A DNA stretch of 64,000 nucleotides. It comes from Branchiostoma lanceolatum (Eukaryota > Chordata > Leptocardii > Amphioxiformes > Branchiostomatidae). The notes beneath the pieces were generated by a model, which made no database searches, was not told the origin of the DNA, and saw nothing but the letters and a program-made list of their open reading frames with translations. The stretch spans positions 4,532,198 to 4,596,197 of the forward strand of contig NC_089739.1 in NCBI RefSeq assembly GCF_035083965.1, written 5' to 3'. This document shows, piece after piece, positions 49,967-61,927 of this stretch. Position 1 is the stretch's first letter. Every line of letters starts with the position of its first letter. The position numbers were made by a program, and so were the translations under genes.

Positions 49967-52900
49967 GTGATCTCTCTCTCTCTCACCTTCAATATATCTT
50001 GCACGACGATTATAACACTTGTGGCCTTGGGACATAAAAGTTACATTGAAAAGTCCACGGAATCTACACCAGTTCAAATACACCAGGGCGCTGGACTTTC
50101 TCCGGCAAATATTTGAGTTACCGCGCCTAGATTTGGAAACAGATAACCTACTGACAAAGTACGTCGACAGAACGTAATCGTTCAAGGTCGTGTTCGCGTA
50201 TTTAAGGTGGATATTTTGTACATAGGCTCATTTAGTTGTGTCCAAAGACATATCTTATGGAACGGCTGTTACTTCGATGCAGCGTTGACCAAAGAGGACG
50301 AAAGAGACTCGGCGATTATAATAGGTTTAGATACCGTATGTGCTTTACGTTCTGCGGACGTGCTTACTGACACGTTTCCCAATACTGCACGTGCACACTG
50401 ACGTCTCTATCTGATAAGTTCGATACTAAAGTACGGTCTTGGACAATAGGCTACGTCACTCAAATATTTCGAAGTGGGACATATAGTGTCATGATGGCTT
50501 TTATTTTCCTTTCAAGTGCCTTCTAAATACCGTATTGTCTACAACACACTTACAAACCACTTCATGGGCATTTTCTAGCTATACTAACGATAGCTGTCAA
50601 TGCCCTCTAAGTACAATAGTGGAATTAGATATGATACCCAACTAGTGGATAAAAAGTAAAAATGAAATCCTCATGCATATGTATATCTGAGTTTTATTCT
50701 GCACGCACATATATGTATTTATAACGTTATATGATGTACATATACTTAAAGTTCTATTATAGACCACCCTTTGGTACCAGTTGTACTTGATACTTTCCTA
50801 CAGAAAAGATTGTTTATTTCTTACAGGGTGGTTCGAGGAATTCACCTCAACATGTACACCGGAAACACCGAGACGAGTTTTCTCATCAAACTACTTGTCG
50901 GGAGTGTATTCCCGTCTCTTGCAGGACTGTCTCAAGCAGACTACGACAAGGTTACTCGTTTATTTCTTACTAATTATCTTCGCCGAGAAGATTATATTTT
51001 CGGTTACTCCGGCTGTTGGGTGGGTCTGTATGTATGTCAAGAGCATAACTCGAGAAACCTTTGATGAATCTTCATGATTTTTGGTAGGTGTGTAGTGGTT
51101 GTGCAAAGAAAGGTCAAGTTCAAAAATCGCGCACCTTGCGTTTTCTAACAGTACTGCAGCGGACTTGGAATGTTTTTGTGTTTGTATCGAGGCAAAAAAG
51201 TGACGGAAACGTTGATGGATCTTCATGATTTTTGATAGGTGAGAAGCGGTTGTGGGAACGAAGGTCAAGTTCGAAAATGGTTTACCTGGCGCTATCCTAC
51301 CGTTGTGCAGCGAGCTTATGTTTCTGTGTTTGTATGTCACCAAGATAACTTGTTCGTTTTAAAATCAAAATGCTCGCAAAAAAAGACGAAGCATGGCACA
51401 AAATTACAATTATACGACATGTAGAAAACAAATGAGTAAGAACGTACCTGAAATGATGGAAGATGTAGATGTTAGAAAATTGTTTTTTATGTTGTTATTT
51501 TCATTTTATTTATACAGGGAAATACCCTCAGACAAGCCTGTTTTTCGGGTACCTCTGGTTTCACAATATAAAAAACACAAGCTACGACTAATTACACAAT
51601 AATAATACAAAGCCACGTTATAAAGTACAGATATCAGTTGCCGCTGGTAATGCAATTCTTAAATGTCTTGTAATCAAGTACAGTTCGTTTTTCAAGTGAA
51701 AGAGTGTTCCATAACTGAGCCCCATAATGTTGTAGACTGCTGCGATATGATGTTACTCTAACCGATGGACAGTGAGGTAGGTAGGGGTAAATAAAAATTA
51801 TAAAAGAATTATCACCTATGTTAGTTGTTACATAGCATAAGCTTGGCTTGCGGCACATTTTTCATACGTTGGTTGCATCACTTCTAGCTGTGAAGTTTGA
51901 ACTTCTCAAACCCGTGTTGGTGTCATTGAACTTTGTTAGCTTATCGCCTCAAATCACTACTGCCTTTGTACTTTGTACATGATACACCTGGCCCTGACCT
52001 TATAAAGGCGTATCGTGTACAAAGTTGCATTGTTTGAACTCCGTGTAACAGTACAAAGTTGCATTGTTTGAACTTTGTGTAATGGGGCATTGAAAGTTTT
52101 TCTCTTGTGACTTGGGATAGCTGTTAATTTTGGCACACTAAAGACCATTCACATCGTTGGAAGAAAGTATCAAGGAACTTCCATTTATGTTACCAGTGTG
52201 AAGAGTATCTAGTTTCTGTCAAATGTTATCATTCTGCTTGGTAAGATATTTGTCTTTAAACATCAAGGTAAAATTCTAGGGAGAACGGACCGCCGTGGGA
52301 TGTGACTAAAACCGCCGAAAACCGGGCGGAAGTGGTCCGAGCGGGGATGCCGACTGGGGGTGGGGGGTGGGGGGGGATGGGGGGGATTGGGGGGAGGGTG
52401 GTGGTGAGTAGCACGCGCTGGCCTGTTCAGGACCCGAATGTTGGAGGCGGAGCTTGCGGGGCCAAGCCAACTGTGACACTGCTTCGTTGTTACCTTCGCT
52501 GAGAAGGTTATGCATAGGGTAGCGTTTGTTTGTATGTTTGTATGTATGTTTGTTTGTAACGACCAGCATAACTCGAGAAGGCTTGGATGGATTGTCTTGA
52601 TATTTGATAGGTGAGTAGGTCTTGATGAGACTAGAAAATGATTAGATTTTGGGTCCCCTAACGGCTTGTTACGGTACTGCAGCGGAACTTCCTGTTTTGA
52701 TACCTCGTTGTTTCTGCAACAGTGTCCAGCACACCTCTTACGCATAGCTCATTGGATAGTTGTGGGAGTCCAACATTCAGCATTTTATTTGGGCAGTGTT
52801 GGTACTATTTTGTGTTGTTAACAAATCTCAACATCCTCGCATAGCAATTTTTTTAGCTGTTTTTTTCTTCTGAATTATCTATAAATACCAACTTTAACCT

Positions 52901-55462
52901 ACCAACATGGCGGATTCAAAATGACGTCGTAATCACGTGACATCTTATCCCCAGGTGTACCCGTTGTGGGACCGCTTCCTCTGGGTCATGTCAGAGACTG
53001 GCTACCTCCACATCCAGGCCACCCGACCACACACCATAGGTAAGAAAGGCAGTAGCTCACGTTGGAATAGACTATGCGCACCTGTATGTCGACAGCATAA
53101 CTCTAGAAGTTGTGAACTGATCCTCACAATATTTGGTAGGTAAGTAGGGGTCGAGAAAACGAAGGTCAAGTTCGATGATGTGCCTCCTATCGGCTTCCTT
53201 CGGTACTGCAGTGGCACTTCGAAGTTTGAGATCACCTAACATGTGAATAGACTATGCGTGCTCGCTTGAATGTGGACAACATAACTCGAGAAGCTGTGAA
53301 CTGATCCCCATGGCAGGTGGGTAGAGGTTGAGAAAGCGAAGGTCAAGTTCGATAATATGCTTCCTAGCTTCTTGTTACGGTACTGCAGCGGAAGTTCCAA
53401 GTTTGAGGTCTAATTTTCTGGAAGTGCTGTTGCTTTTATTGTTGTTGTCGTTGTTTTTCAGGACACGGTTTAGTCGACTCGCCTGTAGGACTGGCTGCCC
53501 ACATTCTGGAGAAGTATGCCTCCTGGACCAACCCGACATTCGCACACTTACCGGACGGCGGGCTGGAGAAACATTTCACTAAAGTAAGGTACCGTGGGGA
53601 TAGTGCTGCGTACCTAAACCCCGGACCTGATCCGGACTGGACCTAACGTTTAGGTTCAAGTCCAAAAAACCTAAACGTCGACGTTTGGAAACAAGTCCGG
53701 ACTTGAAACAAAAAATCTCTCGCTTTAATATGTATAGTTATACTCCCTTTTTGTCTTAAGCCATCATAAACCTTCCTTAGATCGTGAAATTTGCATTGGA
53801 AAAATATGAAAACATTGCTGTTTTGTGTTTATAACTGAACTTCTGCATTAAATACTGACTATATATAATTCCGCATATTATAGTTTCCAAATTGCATGTA
53901 GAATATATGCCAATATGCAATTTCACATGAAACAGGAAAACAAATATTCGTAGCTCACATATTCCATTGGTTCAAGTCCGGACTTTCAAGTCCGAACCTG
54001 AACCTAAACCTCTGGACTCGAGTCCTAACCTAAACCTAAACACAGGGTTAGGTAAGCACCACTAGTGGGGGACGAGGGCGAGGCAAAAAGTAATGCCAAA
54101 CTCCCAATTGCAAAGGTGCGGTCATCTTGAAATCAACTCCGTTGCTTATAAAAAAACTGAACAACGAATTGAAATATCTCAGTTTCAAGACAAACAGCCA
54201 TTCGATTTCTTAAATCGAAAACTTAAGACAGTTGTAGACGGCGTGTTAAAGGCAACCAAAGCAATATTATTGCATCTATATGTTTGTGATCCATAGGACG
54301 AGCTCCTGACGACAGTGATGATATACTGGGTGTCCGGGACGGCGGTGTCGACCCTCCGCCTGTACAGGGAGACCATCAGCGCCAGGAAGTTCCCCATCAT
54401 TTCCGCCGCTCACTCGTATGTCATTTCAGCTTATTTATTTATTTATTTCGATTCACCACATTTGTGGAAGGATTGACATAACAGGTGACTATCACCTTTT
54501 CAAGATGTCATCCCAGACCGGACTGTAAGATTTGGACCATCGCACACCGGGGCATGCCCCTACTCTTTTTCGAAAGGTGTGGTGGGTTCTTTTACGTGCG
54601 CTGGGTGAGGCTCTCCCCAAACACGGGACCTCCATTTAACGTCCTATCCGAGGGACGTTTGAATGAATGAACTTGATTGTTGCTTGTCGACAATCATATA
54701 CATCAGTGTCATCACACAATGCATGACATCACACATCACACACACAGGCTATTAAACAACAATACTACGAGGCTAATCTATCCTACATTTAGAATTAAAA
54801 AACATCGTCGATGACAGTGTATGACTTAGATAATGGTCATGTACGGATGATTTGGTCTAGCTTTTGGAATAAAGTACAAATACATGTATATAGAGTGTGT
54901 ATGTTGCGTGACAACCACAAGGTTATTTGGTTGGTTGGTTGGTTGGTTGGTTGGTTGGTTGGTTGGTTGGTTGGTTGGTTGGTTGGTCACGAGGGTACAA
55001 GCATCCTATTGGGCACACACAATTCATTCTGTCCCCTTCCAAGATTCTACTTTGACTCTTTATACTAGTAAACATGCTGTTCTAAAAACGGCGTAAAAGC
55101 TACCTTGTGGTTGCTTTGTTTCTTTGTTGTTTCAGTGTTTTTCCTTCGTAAAGGTTTTCTTCAATTTTGATTACTAATACTGTATAATTGAATAATCATT
55201 ATACCGAAATTTGTCGTTGTTCCCCCTTTATTTCCGCAGCATTCCTATCGACATCCCGTCTGCTATTGCCGACTTCCCTCACGAGTTGTTCCACACGCCC
55301 GAGCCATGGTGCCACGCGCGCCTGCGCAACCTGCTGCAGTACACCACCATGCCGCGAGGGGGACACTTTGCCGCGCTGGAGGTGCCTGACCTGTTCACTC
55401 AGGACATCCGGGACTTTGCACGGAAAGCGGAAGCATTCTGGAGCCGTGAAAGCGGAGAATAG
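47967..55462 (+). CDS. EPHX1: Microsomal epoxide hydrolase-like gene C
   Basis: Seven exons: 47967-48573, 49284-49413, 50827-50950, 52955-53039, 53462-53583, 54297-54415 and 55240-55462, 469 aa, all in phase. The start MPSKTSFG is just before the signal-anchor (VVFVVLSAVVVGYFL); an upstream in-frame ATG at 47865 precedes a likely acceptor and was not used. Landmarks are WGKGERP, HGWPGS, lid tyrosines in GYLHIQ and RLYRE, FPHELFHTPEPW, and GGHFAALE. The nucleophile motif is GGDHG rather than GGDWG: the Trp after the catalytic Asp is His, although the Asp remains. It is the most diverged of the three paralogues and shows no conversion with A or B. The predicted product is an ER epoxide hydrolase, perhaps with altered specificity. 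Introns hold CT repeats, a hAT-like element, a G-rich tract and dispersed repeats. Confidence 0.95.
48610..48955. repeat. Octamer-rich dispersed repeat, EPHX-C intron 1
   Basis: Several ATTATGCAAAT / ATTTGCAT words end in GGCGAAGGTATGAGGTGGTGGAACTCTA. It is related to 9540-9822 and, inverted, to about 34105-34330. Confidence 0.5.
49440..49985. repeat. Long CT-rich polypyrimidine tract, EPHX-C intron 2
   Basis: Imperfect CTCTCT/CTGT sequence of about 540 bases has embedded decayed higher-order units containing GGTGATCTCA, ending in a pure CT run near 49931-49963. Confidence 0.95.
50978..51345 (+). repeat. Dispersed repeat (CATAACTCGAGAA / ACTGCAGCGGA family), EPHX-C intron 3
   Basis: It has CTTCGCCGAGAAGATTATAT, GAGCATAACTCGAGAAACC, GTACTGCAGCGGACTTGG and a second related segment. 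It is the same family as 52487-52735 and shorter pieces at about 53080-53240 and 53290-53420. Confidence 0.6.
52356..52402 (+). other. G-rich tract, possible RNA/DNA quadruplex
   Basis: Repeated runs of three to eight G separated by single T, A or AT occur on the sense strand of EPHX-C intron 3. They satisfy the usual four-tract quadruplex rule many times over. Confidence 0.7.
52487..52735 (+). repeat. Dispersed repeat (CTTCGCTGAGAAGGTTATG family)
   Basis: It begins TACCTTCGCTGAGAAGG and carries CATAACTCGAGAAGGCTTGG, TGGATTGTCTTGATATTTGA and TACTGCAGCGGAACTTCCTG. It is the best-preserved copy of the family in the window. Confidence 0.65.
53601..54064. mobile_element. hAT-like non-autonomous element, EPHX-C intron 5
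   Basis: The 464-bp element has termini TAGTGCTGCGTACCTAAAC and, as complement, TAGTGGTGCTTACCTAACC. It is flanked by GTGGGGA / GTGGGGGA (nearly perfect). The interior GGTCCAGT and AAGTCCGGACTTG runs relate it to 14343 and 18505. Confidence 0.75.
54520..54655 (-). repeat. Inverted dispersed-repeat fragment
   Basis: It is the complement of the 39705 family: CGCACACCGGGGCATGCC, TTCGAAAGGTGTGGTGGG, GGGACCTCCATTTAACGTCC. It lies in EPHX-C intron 6. Confidence 0.75.
54927..54986 (+). repeat. (GGTT)n microsatellite
   Basis: About 15 uninterrupted TTGG units in EPHX-C intron 6. Confidence 0.98.
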
Positions 55463-58400
55463 AAGTTACATTAGGCCTAGGGAAAAAATGTTGTGCTTTC
55501 GGTTACAGCGAAATCCAGCCGACCCTAGAATCGAAACTTTAGAGCATGAAAACTTACTCTCTAATGCTAACCTATTCATATGCCACCAAACGCATTCGCA
55601 TACAGCTATTCTGCTATAGTTATTTCCAAACTGCCAACATTTCACATAGAAAAATCCCCCCGGGACAGGCTTTCCAATGGTTTAAACCCTTTTTTTTATT
55701 TTTAGCTCTCTCACCCTGATGTCCAGGCGCATGCGCCAACTGTTGCGTCTCCCCTACGTTTTTTGACATGCATGTTTTCTTGTTAGGACAACGGTATATG
55801 CTGATATACCTGTTACTCTGAACTATAGCTATCCAGGATGTTGTTAAGTCTTGTACACACATGGTAAGGTAAAGTTAGTAACTTAGCCTTTAGTAAATTC
55901 GTTAGTTCCTAGTCGCAGCTGAATGGGTTAATAAGATAAGTTAATTAATTAACATAAGTAGCTGCGTTAGTAGCGGTAGGGATATTAGAGATTTACTTGT
56001 GCATACATTTGCTAAGAAGGGATTTACATTGTTGTAAAATAAGTTGGAAGTACAGTCAAACCTGTACAAGTAACTGCCTCTATATAAGAACCACCTGGAT
56101 AATGTGCCCACTTTTTGGTGGTCCCTTAGATGATTTTTCCATTAACACAAGCATTAAGAATTCTGTCTATAGTGACCACCTGTCTACATAGATCAGATTT
56201 TAGTGGTCCCCTGAGTGGTCTTCTCTGACATTTTTGACTGTACTTGACTGTTCGTTTCAATCATAGTCATTCCGCGATGAATACATTTTTAAACAAGGCT
56301 TGCAAAAATAAAAGATAAAACAGCCAAATTTAGATCCTTGTGTTCATTGTTGTTAGATTTCGTTTTCTATTCCACAAAACCGGGGGTAAAAGTACTCTTT
56401 AAATGACCATGTTTCTCATTATAAGTCATTAAAACTCCTTCCTATGTCAGAGCCGCTAACCTTGTTCCAAACGACAGAGTTATGGTAATGGCGAAAGTAT
56501 CAACAGTTTGTACATGTATAAAACATTTCGCACAAACAACACTTAAGATAGATCCTAGTAGTTATTGCTTTACGAAGGGGGTATTTGTTTCGTTGGTAAC
56601 GGAGCACAATACACATTTGTCGACTTGGAACGGTACAGAAAGGAACCTAGCTGTGCGGGTAGTTTATCGACAACAAAAAGGTATTACGATCATTTCTTGT
56701 GTTACATCAATTTATAAATTATATGAATTGTTGTGGAGGTGCGTAAAACGTTACGCTGTGATCTAGGTATTATTTTTGAGTGTTAGTTATGCCTTCAAGA
56801 AATATTGACAACTTTTTCGTGGCGACTTTAAAAAAGGACAGAAAATAGTTATGACAAACTTTCGGCCATCAAGTCAATCAGAACGAAAGTGACTTCAAAG
56901 TCTTGGTCATTTTTAGACTAGATTTCATAATAAAGCACCTCCTGCAGAACAGCCCCGGTGTGCGATGGTCCAAATCCTTCTGTCTGGAGTTGGTGATTCA
57001 CTACAAATCACTCGGATTGAGGCCTGGCGAACCTCCATCTCGTATCAGCCATACGGTGATTTACACCATTCACCCGGACGGGAGACCTCGCGCATCCCCT
57101 TCTTGTATCAGCCAACAAAAGGGTATGTCACCCCGCAAGGGGCACGTAAGCACGTCGACTACCTACCTACCTACCTACAGAACTGTAAACTTGGCCCAAC
57201 GTGCACATGCGGTGACCCGAGGCCTAGCTAACCAGACAATGGATACAGAACTGAAGCGACAAGATATGATGATTATGATGATACTTATAAGATAAAGATT
57301 ATAATTTCAAAAGATGATACCAAGATAAAGATTTTAATTTTAAACCGCAACATCCTGTGGTGTAATCTATCTGAGTAAGTCATGTTAAAAAAAATCAGTT
57401 AATGTCTGCTGAAAGTGTCTATCAAGAAAATACGCACAAATTTGCTAATGACTAATCATTTTTGTGTTTTGTTGTCTTTTATATCATACTTTTTGTCCCC
57501 TCTATGTATACGACGCCAAAAAACATCTATTCTAAAATGCTAAAATTCTGTTTTTACTAGGCCCGGTGCTTGTTCAGGTAGTAATGTTGTTCTATCGGTG
57601 TTGAAAGCAACGTCAAGAGCACATGTGTTTTCTCGCCTTGCATTAGTGATTATTGATCCAGAAAAACACTTACAAAAACGCTACTCTCTCAAGTGTACTT
57701 CTAAGAGCCGTCAGGAATTGAGTCAAAATACTCCCTGCTTTTGTGTGAAGTGGGCACTGAATTGTTTTTAGAGGACCGTCGACGCATGTTTTGGAGCACT
57801 CGAGATGTAAAAAAATCGTTAGTAGTTCTTTCTAGAGGGGCGCAGAGCCACCTAAATACCATGTTGTTGTTGCTCGCAACTCTGACTATTGAGAAGACGT
57901 AGGGATATGTGACGGTATTTTTAGCTTTCAGTTTCTAGAAGATCCTAGAAGTATGAAGACCTAGCATAGAGCCGTGCGAGTATGTGTGAACGCTTGTACT
58001 CAGTGTACATTCGTACACATAACTTTGCGTGGCCAAATCTATGATGTTTTCTGTGAAGGACAGTATCTTAGTGACTAGTACCTAAGTTTGTTTTTTTTAA
58101 ATTTCGGGTAACATTATCCGTCAAAAGATGATATAATTTTCATAACCGAACGATACTTCCCCTCAGCAACAGTTACGAATTCCTTCAAAGCTTGGCGTAC
58201 AAGTTTTGAGGGGGTTGGTGCCACGGTATAATACATGACCAGTAAATGATGAAGTTAGGGGGAGGGGGGCTTTTACAAATGCTTCTGCCGTCTGAAAATG
58301 ACGTCACAAGCATGGCGGATGTTTCGTCATGTTGACGATACTACTCAAGACCTAATGCACTGTTTACCTCTACGAATCTCGCATGTCATTGTGTTATCTT

Positions 58401-58785
58401 TTGTTTGTATACGAAAGCCCCCCTCCCTTCCCCTAGTAAATTAATGGTAAAACTTAGATAACGTGTTGTAAGCCCCCAAGCAACCCAATCTGTACTGATT
58501 AGCACTGATTGATATCCTGAACCTAATATTTGTTTGTTTGACAGCCAGGCGCTGTTGTTTATGTATCACTAGTATTAGGGTACATCTCATACCTTTTAGT
58601 TGGTACACACTTGCCGCTAAAATGGGGGGGAAATGACTCTATTTTTAGGTGTTTTAGGCACACACAAAAATCAGAGAACGAAAATATTTATCCCTGGGTG
58701 TATCGTTGTTTTCCTGTGGTGACATTTTGGTCATTTTGCTTCATTTGCACACTCGTTTTTTTTTCTCTCTAGATCAGGGGGAGAA
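55463..58785. other. EPHX-C to coiled-coil gene intergenic region
   Basis: AATAAA at 56307-56312 may be the EPHX-C polyadenylation signal. A dispersed-repeat 3' half lies at 56950-57170. The rest (about 57200-58780) shows no gene or repeat that I can identify; the promoter of the next gene presumably lies there. Confidence 0.5.
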
Positions 58786-60576
58786 ATGGCGCTGGCTCTT
58801 CGGGTCCAGGGGCACATGTCCCCGCGTAAAGAATCCGCCGTACGCGCGGTGAGGCGGGAAGCCCACCATCTAACCAGAGACGTCCAGCAGATGTACAACG
58901 AATACATTTCCTTTGACTCCAAAAGAGACCATTTCATCACGACGCTGAACAATGTGTATGCACAGCTGAGAAAAACGCGCTACCTCGGCAAGGGGCCGGA
59001 CATTGTGACCTTGGACGCCGTGCGAAGTTATGTCTACTTCAAGGGCAAAGTTGCCGTCCTCCGTGACTTCTTCTCACTCTTGGAGAAACTTGCCAATATT
59101 CGCAAGAAAGTGAGGGTAAACATCATGCCAAGGTTAAGAAAACTCGTAAGCAGTGAGTTAAAGACGGTGGAAGACGCGTTTCGAAGGTGGGGTAGGGTCT
59201 TGCAAGGGGACAATGACTTCCTTCGATCTGTTACGGACGCCGTCTTGGAACATTCGCTCGAGTTGAGAGTAAAGAAAGAGAATTTGGGAATTCTAAATCT
59301 CTTGCCCGAAATTCTAACCGCAGCTTTTGACTGTCGAAACGCAATTGCTCGTACTTTTGGAGACAACGTACCGATTCACGTTCAACTGGAAATAGTGACG
59401 TCACCTAGAAAGAAAAAGTCGACAATCCCTACACTCCCTCGTATCTCCACGCGAGATTTGGACCAAAAGCGAGATTTCAAACGAACGCGAGATTTCGGTC
59501 CTTCGCGGCGAGAGTTCCCCTCGCGGCGAGATTTGGGCCCGCGGCGAGACTTGGCCACAAGGCGGGGCGTGAGAGAAGATCCACCGAGCACAACTTCGAC
59601 AGAAGAGACAGCGACCACGGAAGAAGCGGATAGAATCTTCCAGGCCACGAAAGACAACCTCCAGTACAAAAAGTCAGAAGAAGAGAGCCGGGAAAGTCTC
59701 AGCCAAGAGCCAAGAAAGCCGACTGGAAGAAGAACTTCGAATGCAAGCAGCAGTTGACAGAGAAGGTATACTATTTACCACACTGTTTCACAGATATTTG
59801 TCAGTGTTTATTCTTACTAAAACACATTCATATACATGGTGACCAGCTCTGTCCTGCCACTTGCTACATAATGTAATCGAACACCACAGGGTGTCTGCTA
59901 CTTTACCAGTAACCATGGTGACAGCCGTCTGGTCTAGGTCACTGGCCTTATTTGTTTGTAAAAGAAGAAAAAGATACGGAGCAAAATATATATTTCCCTT
60001 CCGTGAAGGTTAACATTATGTTTGGCCTCAAAGATTTGACAAACTTACGAGCAGCCCAATATTTATTTTTGATATATCTGTAACCATTGCTTTCCAATAT
60101 GGAATGAGAAATTGAAGAAAAATTGTGTTTTTTTCTTGGTGTCTTTGATAGAACTGGCGGAGCTACGAGAAGACGTAACAGCCATCAACAACAAGTTGGT
60201 TCGTCTGTCACTGGAGGTGGGGAGGGAGTTCAATAGAATCAACCGCAGTCTGGGGGAACTGCACGCTTACGTGGACGAAGGTCTTTCAGGTCAGAAATTC
60301 AAACAAAATCTTTGCATCCAAAAAACATATCTTAAATTTCTTAAATGCTTGAAAATGCTTTGTTAGTTTTAGATGAACACAATAATAGATTCTAGTGGTA
60401 ATTTTCGAATGAAGATTTTTTTCTTCTTAATTTTTTCCCTAGGTTTGGTGAACGATTCGGGTGTCGACACTGACATCAGCGCGCATGCTCAGCAACGACA
60501 CCCATTCTTCGTGACGCAGCGGTACCGAGAGGTGCCGAAGTCTCGCCAGTCTCGCCATCCGACTGACGAGAACTGA
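58786..60576 (+). CDS. Coiled-coil protein of unknown function; frame break near the end of exon 1
   Basis: The long first exon (58786 to about 59765) opens MALALRVQGHMSPRKESAVR. It encodes about 200 residues of mostly helical, basic sequence with no recognised domain, then an Arg/Asp-rich repeat (RDLDQKRDFKRTRDF ... SRRDLGPRRDL, about residues 225-260) and an acidic Thr/Ser/Glu stretch. As read it stops at 59757. However, the good donor GAGAAG|GTATAC at 59766 and exons 60152-60289 and 60443-60576 (in phase with each other) fit the +1 frame, which is open from about 59600 and continues a heptad-like coiled coil (ESRLEEELRMQAAV ... LAELREDVTAINN). One surplus base near 59708-59710 would explain it; an unseen micro-intron is the alternative. 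The C-terminus is PKSRQSRHPTDEN. Function unknown; neighbours give no clue. Confidence 0.7.
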
Positions 60577-60714
60577 CGAGATTTCCCTTCCCGCTGTTAT
60601 AACCAAACACAAAGACTATTTTAAAAAGCAAACAGCTCTTTGAAAGTTTCAAAATTCACTACTGTTTATATAACCACCCAATAGAAAATAGCAAAATGTA
60701 TCTATAGGTATTAA

Positions 60715-60880
60715 GAGATGGAAAGACCAGATCGTGAAGGACACTGAGTTAAACATTCGGGAAGCAGAGGCTAGGGCAAAGGACAGGACCTCTTGGAGGA
60801 TCCACCTGGAAAGCAAGGGGCCAGTTTCTGGCCTGTGCACGTAGGCAGTAGGTAGGCAGTATTGAGATTCATTGAAGTAT
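60715..60880 (+). mobile_element. LINE 3' terminal fragment
   Basis: The translation RWKDQIVKDTELNIREAEAR then AKDRTSWRIHL resembles the last residues of a non-LTR retrotransposon polyprotein. It is followed by a short tail with repeated GTAGGCAGTA. Confidence 0.6.
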
Positions 60881-61602
60881 GGGGGTTCCATGTGAAATAT
60901 GGAATTATTTCCTCAAAACCTATTTTTAGTGCGTCTTCGGCATCAAACAGGTATGACATTTTACGAACCACTGTATATAAGTAGCTTTAATACAGCAAAA
61001 TGTAACTCTCAATATTTACAGACGTAGGATTGAACGTAGTTTTCAAGCATACACAATATCAATCTAAACTTTCAGAACAAGAAGCTTCACTACATAGCTA
61101 TGCTTTAATAGTACACAATGATTGAATATAAGTAAGAATCAATGATACTAGTAGTTTTAGCTAATATGACTAAAGAAACCATGTAGAAATGAATATCAAA
61201 CTTACGAAATATCTAAACCTAGATATGCAGCTCTTTCTGGAGGAGGCTGTAAAATATTTGAAAAGGAAATACAGACGAAAAGTTTCTAGAATCGTGCTAC
61301 ATATACATGAGAGTGGTCTACCCTGCGTACATAGCTGATATGTATATGTAACGACAAAGATATAAAACAACATGGTTCGTGTCAGCTGCAACATAAGAGT
61401 GGGACATATTCACGTAGAGCATTGTGGGTAGATCAATATGGTAATTTGGAAGGTCCCTGTTTTATCTGGGGTATTCAACGACTTGATGAATGCAAAATGA
61501 CGTCAGCAGACTAGATTACCAATCAACATTTCAATTAGCAGATGAAATTACTAATCAAAATGTAAATCAACATTTTGCCGAACATCTGCTTTAAGACTAC
61601 CG

Positions 61603-61632
61603 TGACGTCACCATGACGTCACCATGACGTCA
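61603..61632. promoter_or_regulatory. Three CRE palindromes at 11-bp spacing
   Basis: TGACGTCA occurs at 61603-61610, 61614-61621 and 61625-61632, about one helical turn apart, between two convergent genes. CREB/ATF binding is a motif-based inference. Confidence 0.6.
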
Positions 61633-61927
61633 TCGTGATCGCTCGTAAAGAAAAACCGTTACGGTTCAAAAACACAGTTATGAAAGTACAGGCTATAAGC
61701 ATAGCCTTTTATATCAAGCACCATCCCTAACATAGGGCAGAGAATCGTTCAACAACAAATGTTTATATAGTATGTACTTGTAAACAAGAATGACTAGGAA
61801 GGTAGGCAGTATTGAGATATGGTAGATGTTTTGCACAAGGAAAAAAAAACAGAAAAAAATAATGTTCTGTAAATTTTTCTGTGCATAATCTTTGTGTGTC
61901 CTTTGTTATATTTTGGATGAGTAATAT

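Larger units (their letters stand above)
60577..61927. other. Convergent intergenic region
   Basis: It holds a LINE 3' remnant (60715-60880) and a triple CRE (61603-61632). AGGTAGGCAGTATTGAGAT occurs at about 60853 and again at about 61800. The remainder is AT-rich and unremarkable. Confidence 0.55.
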
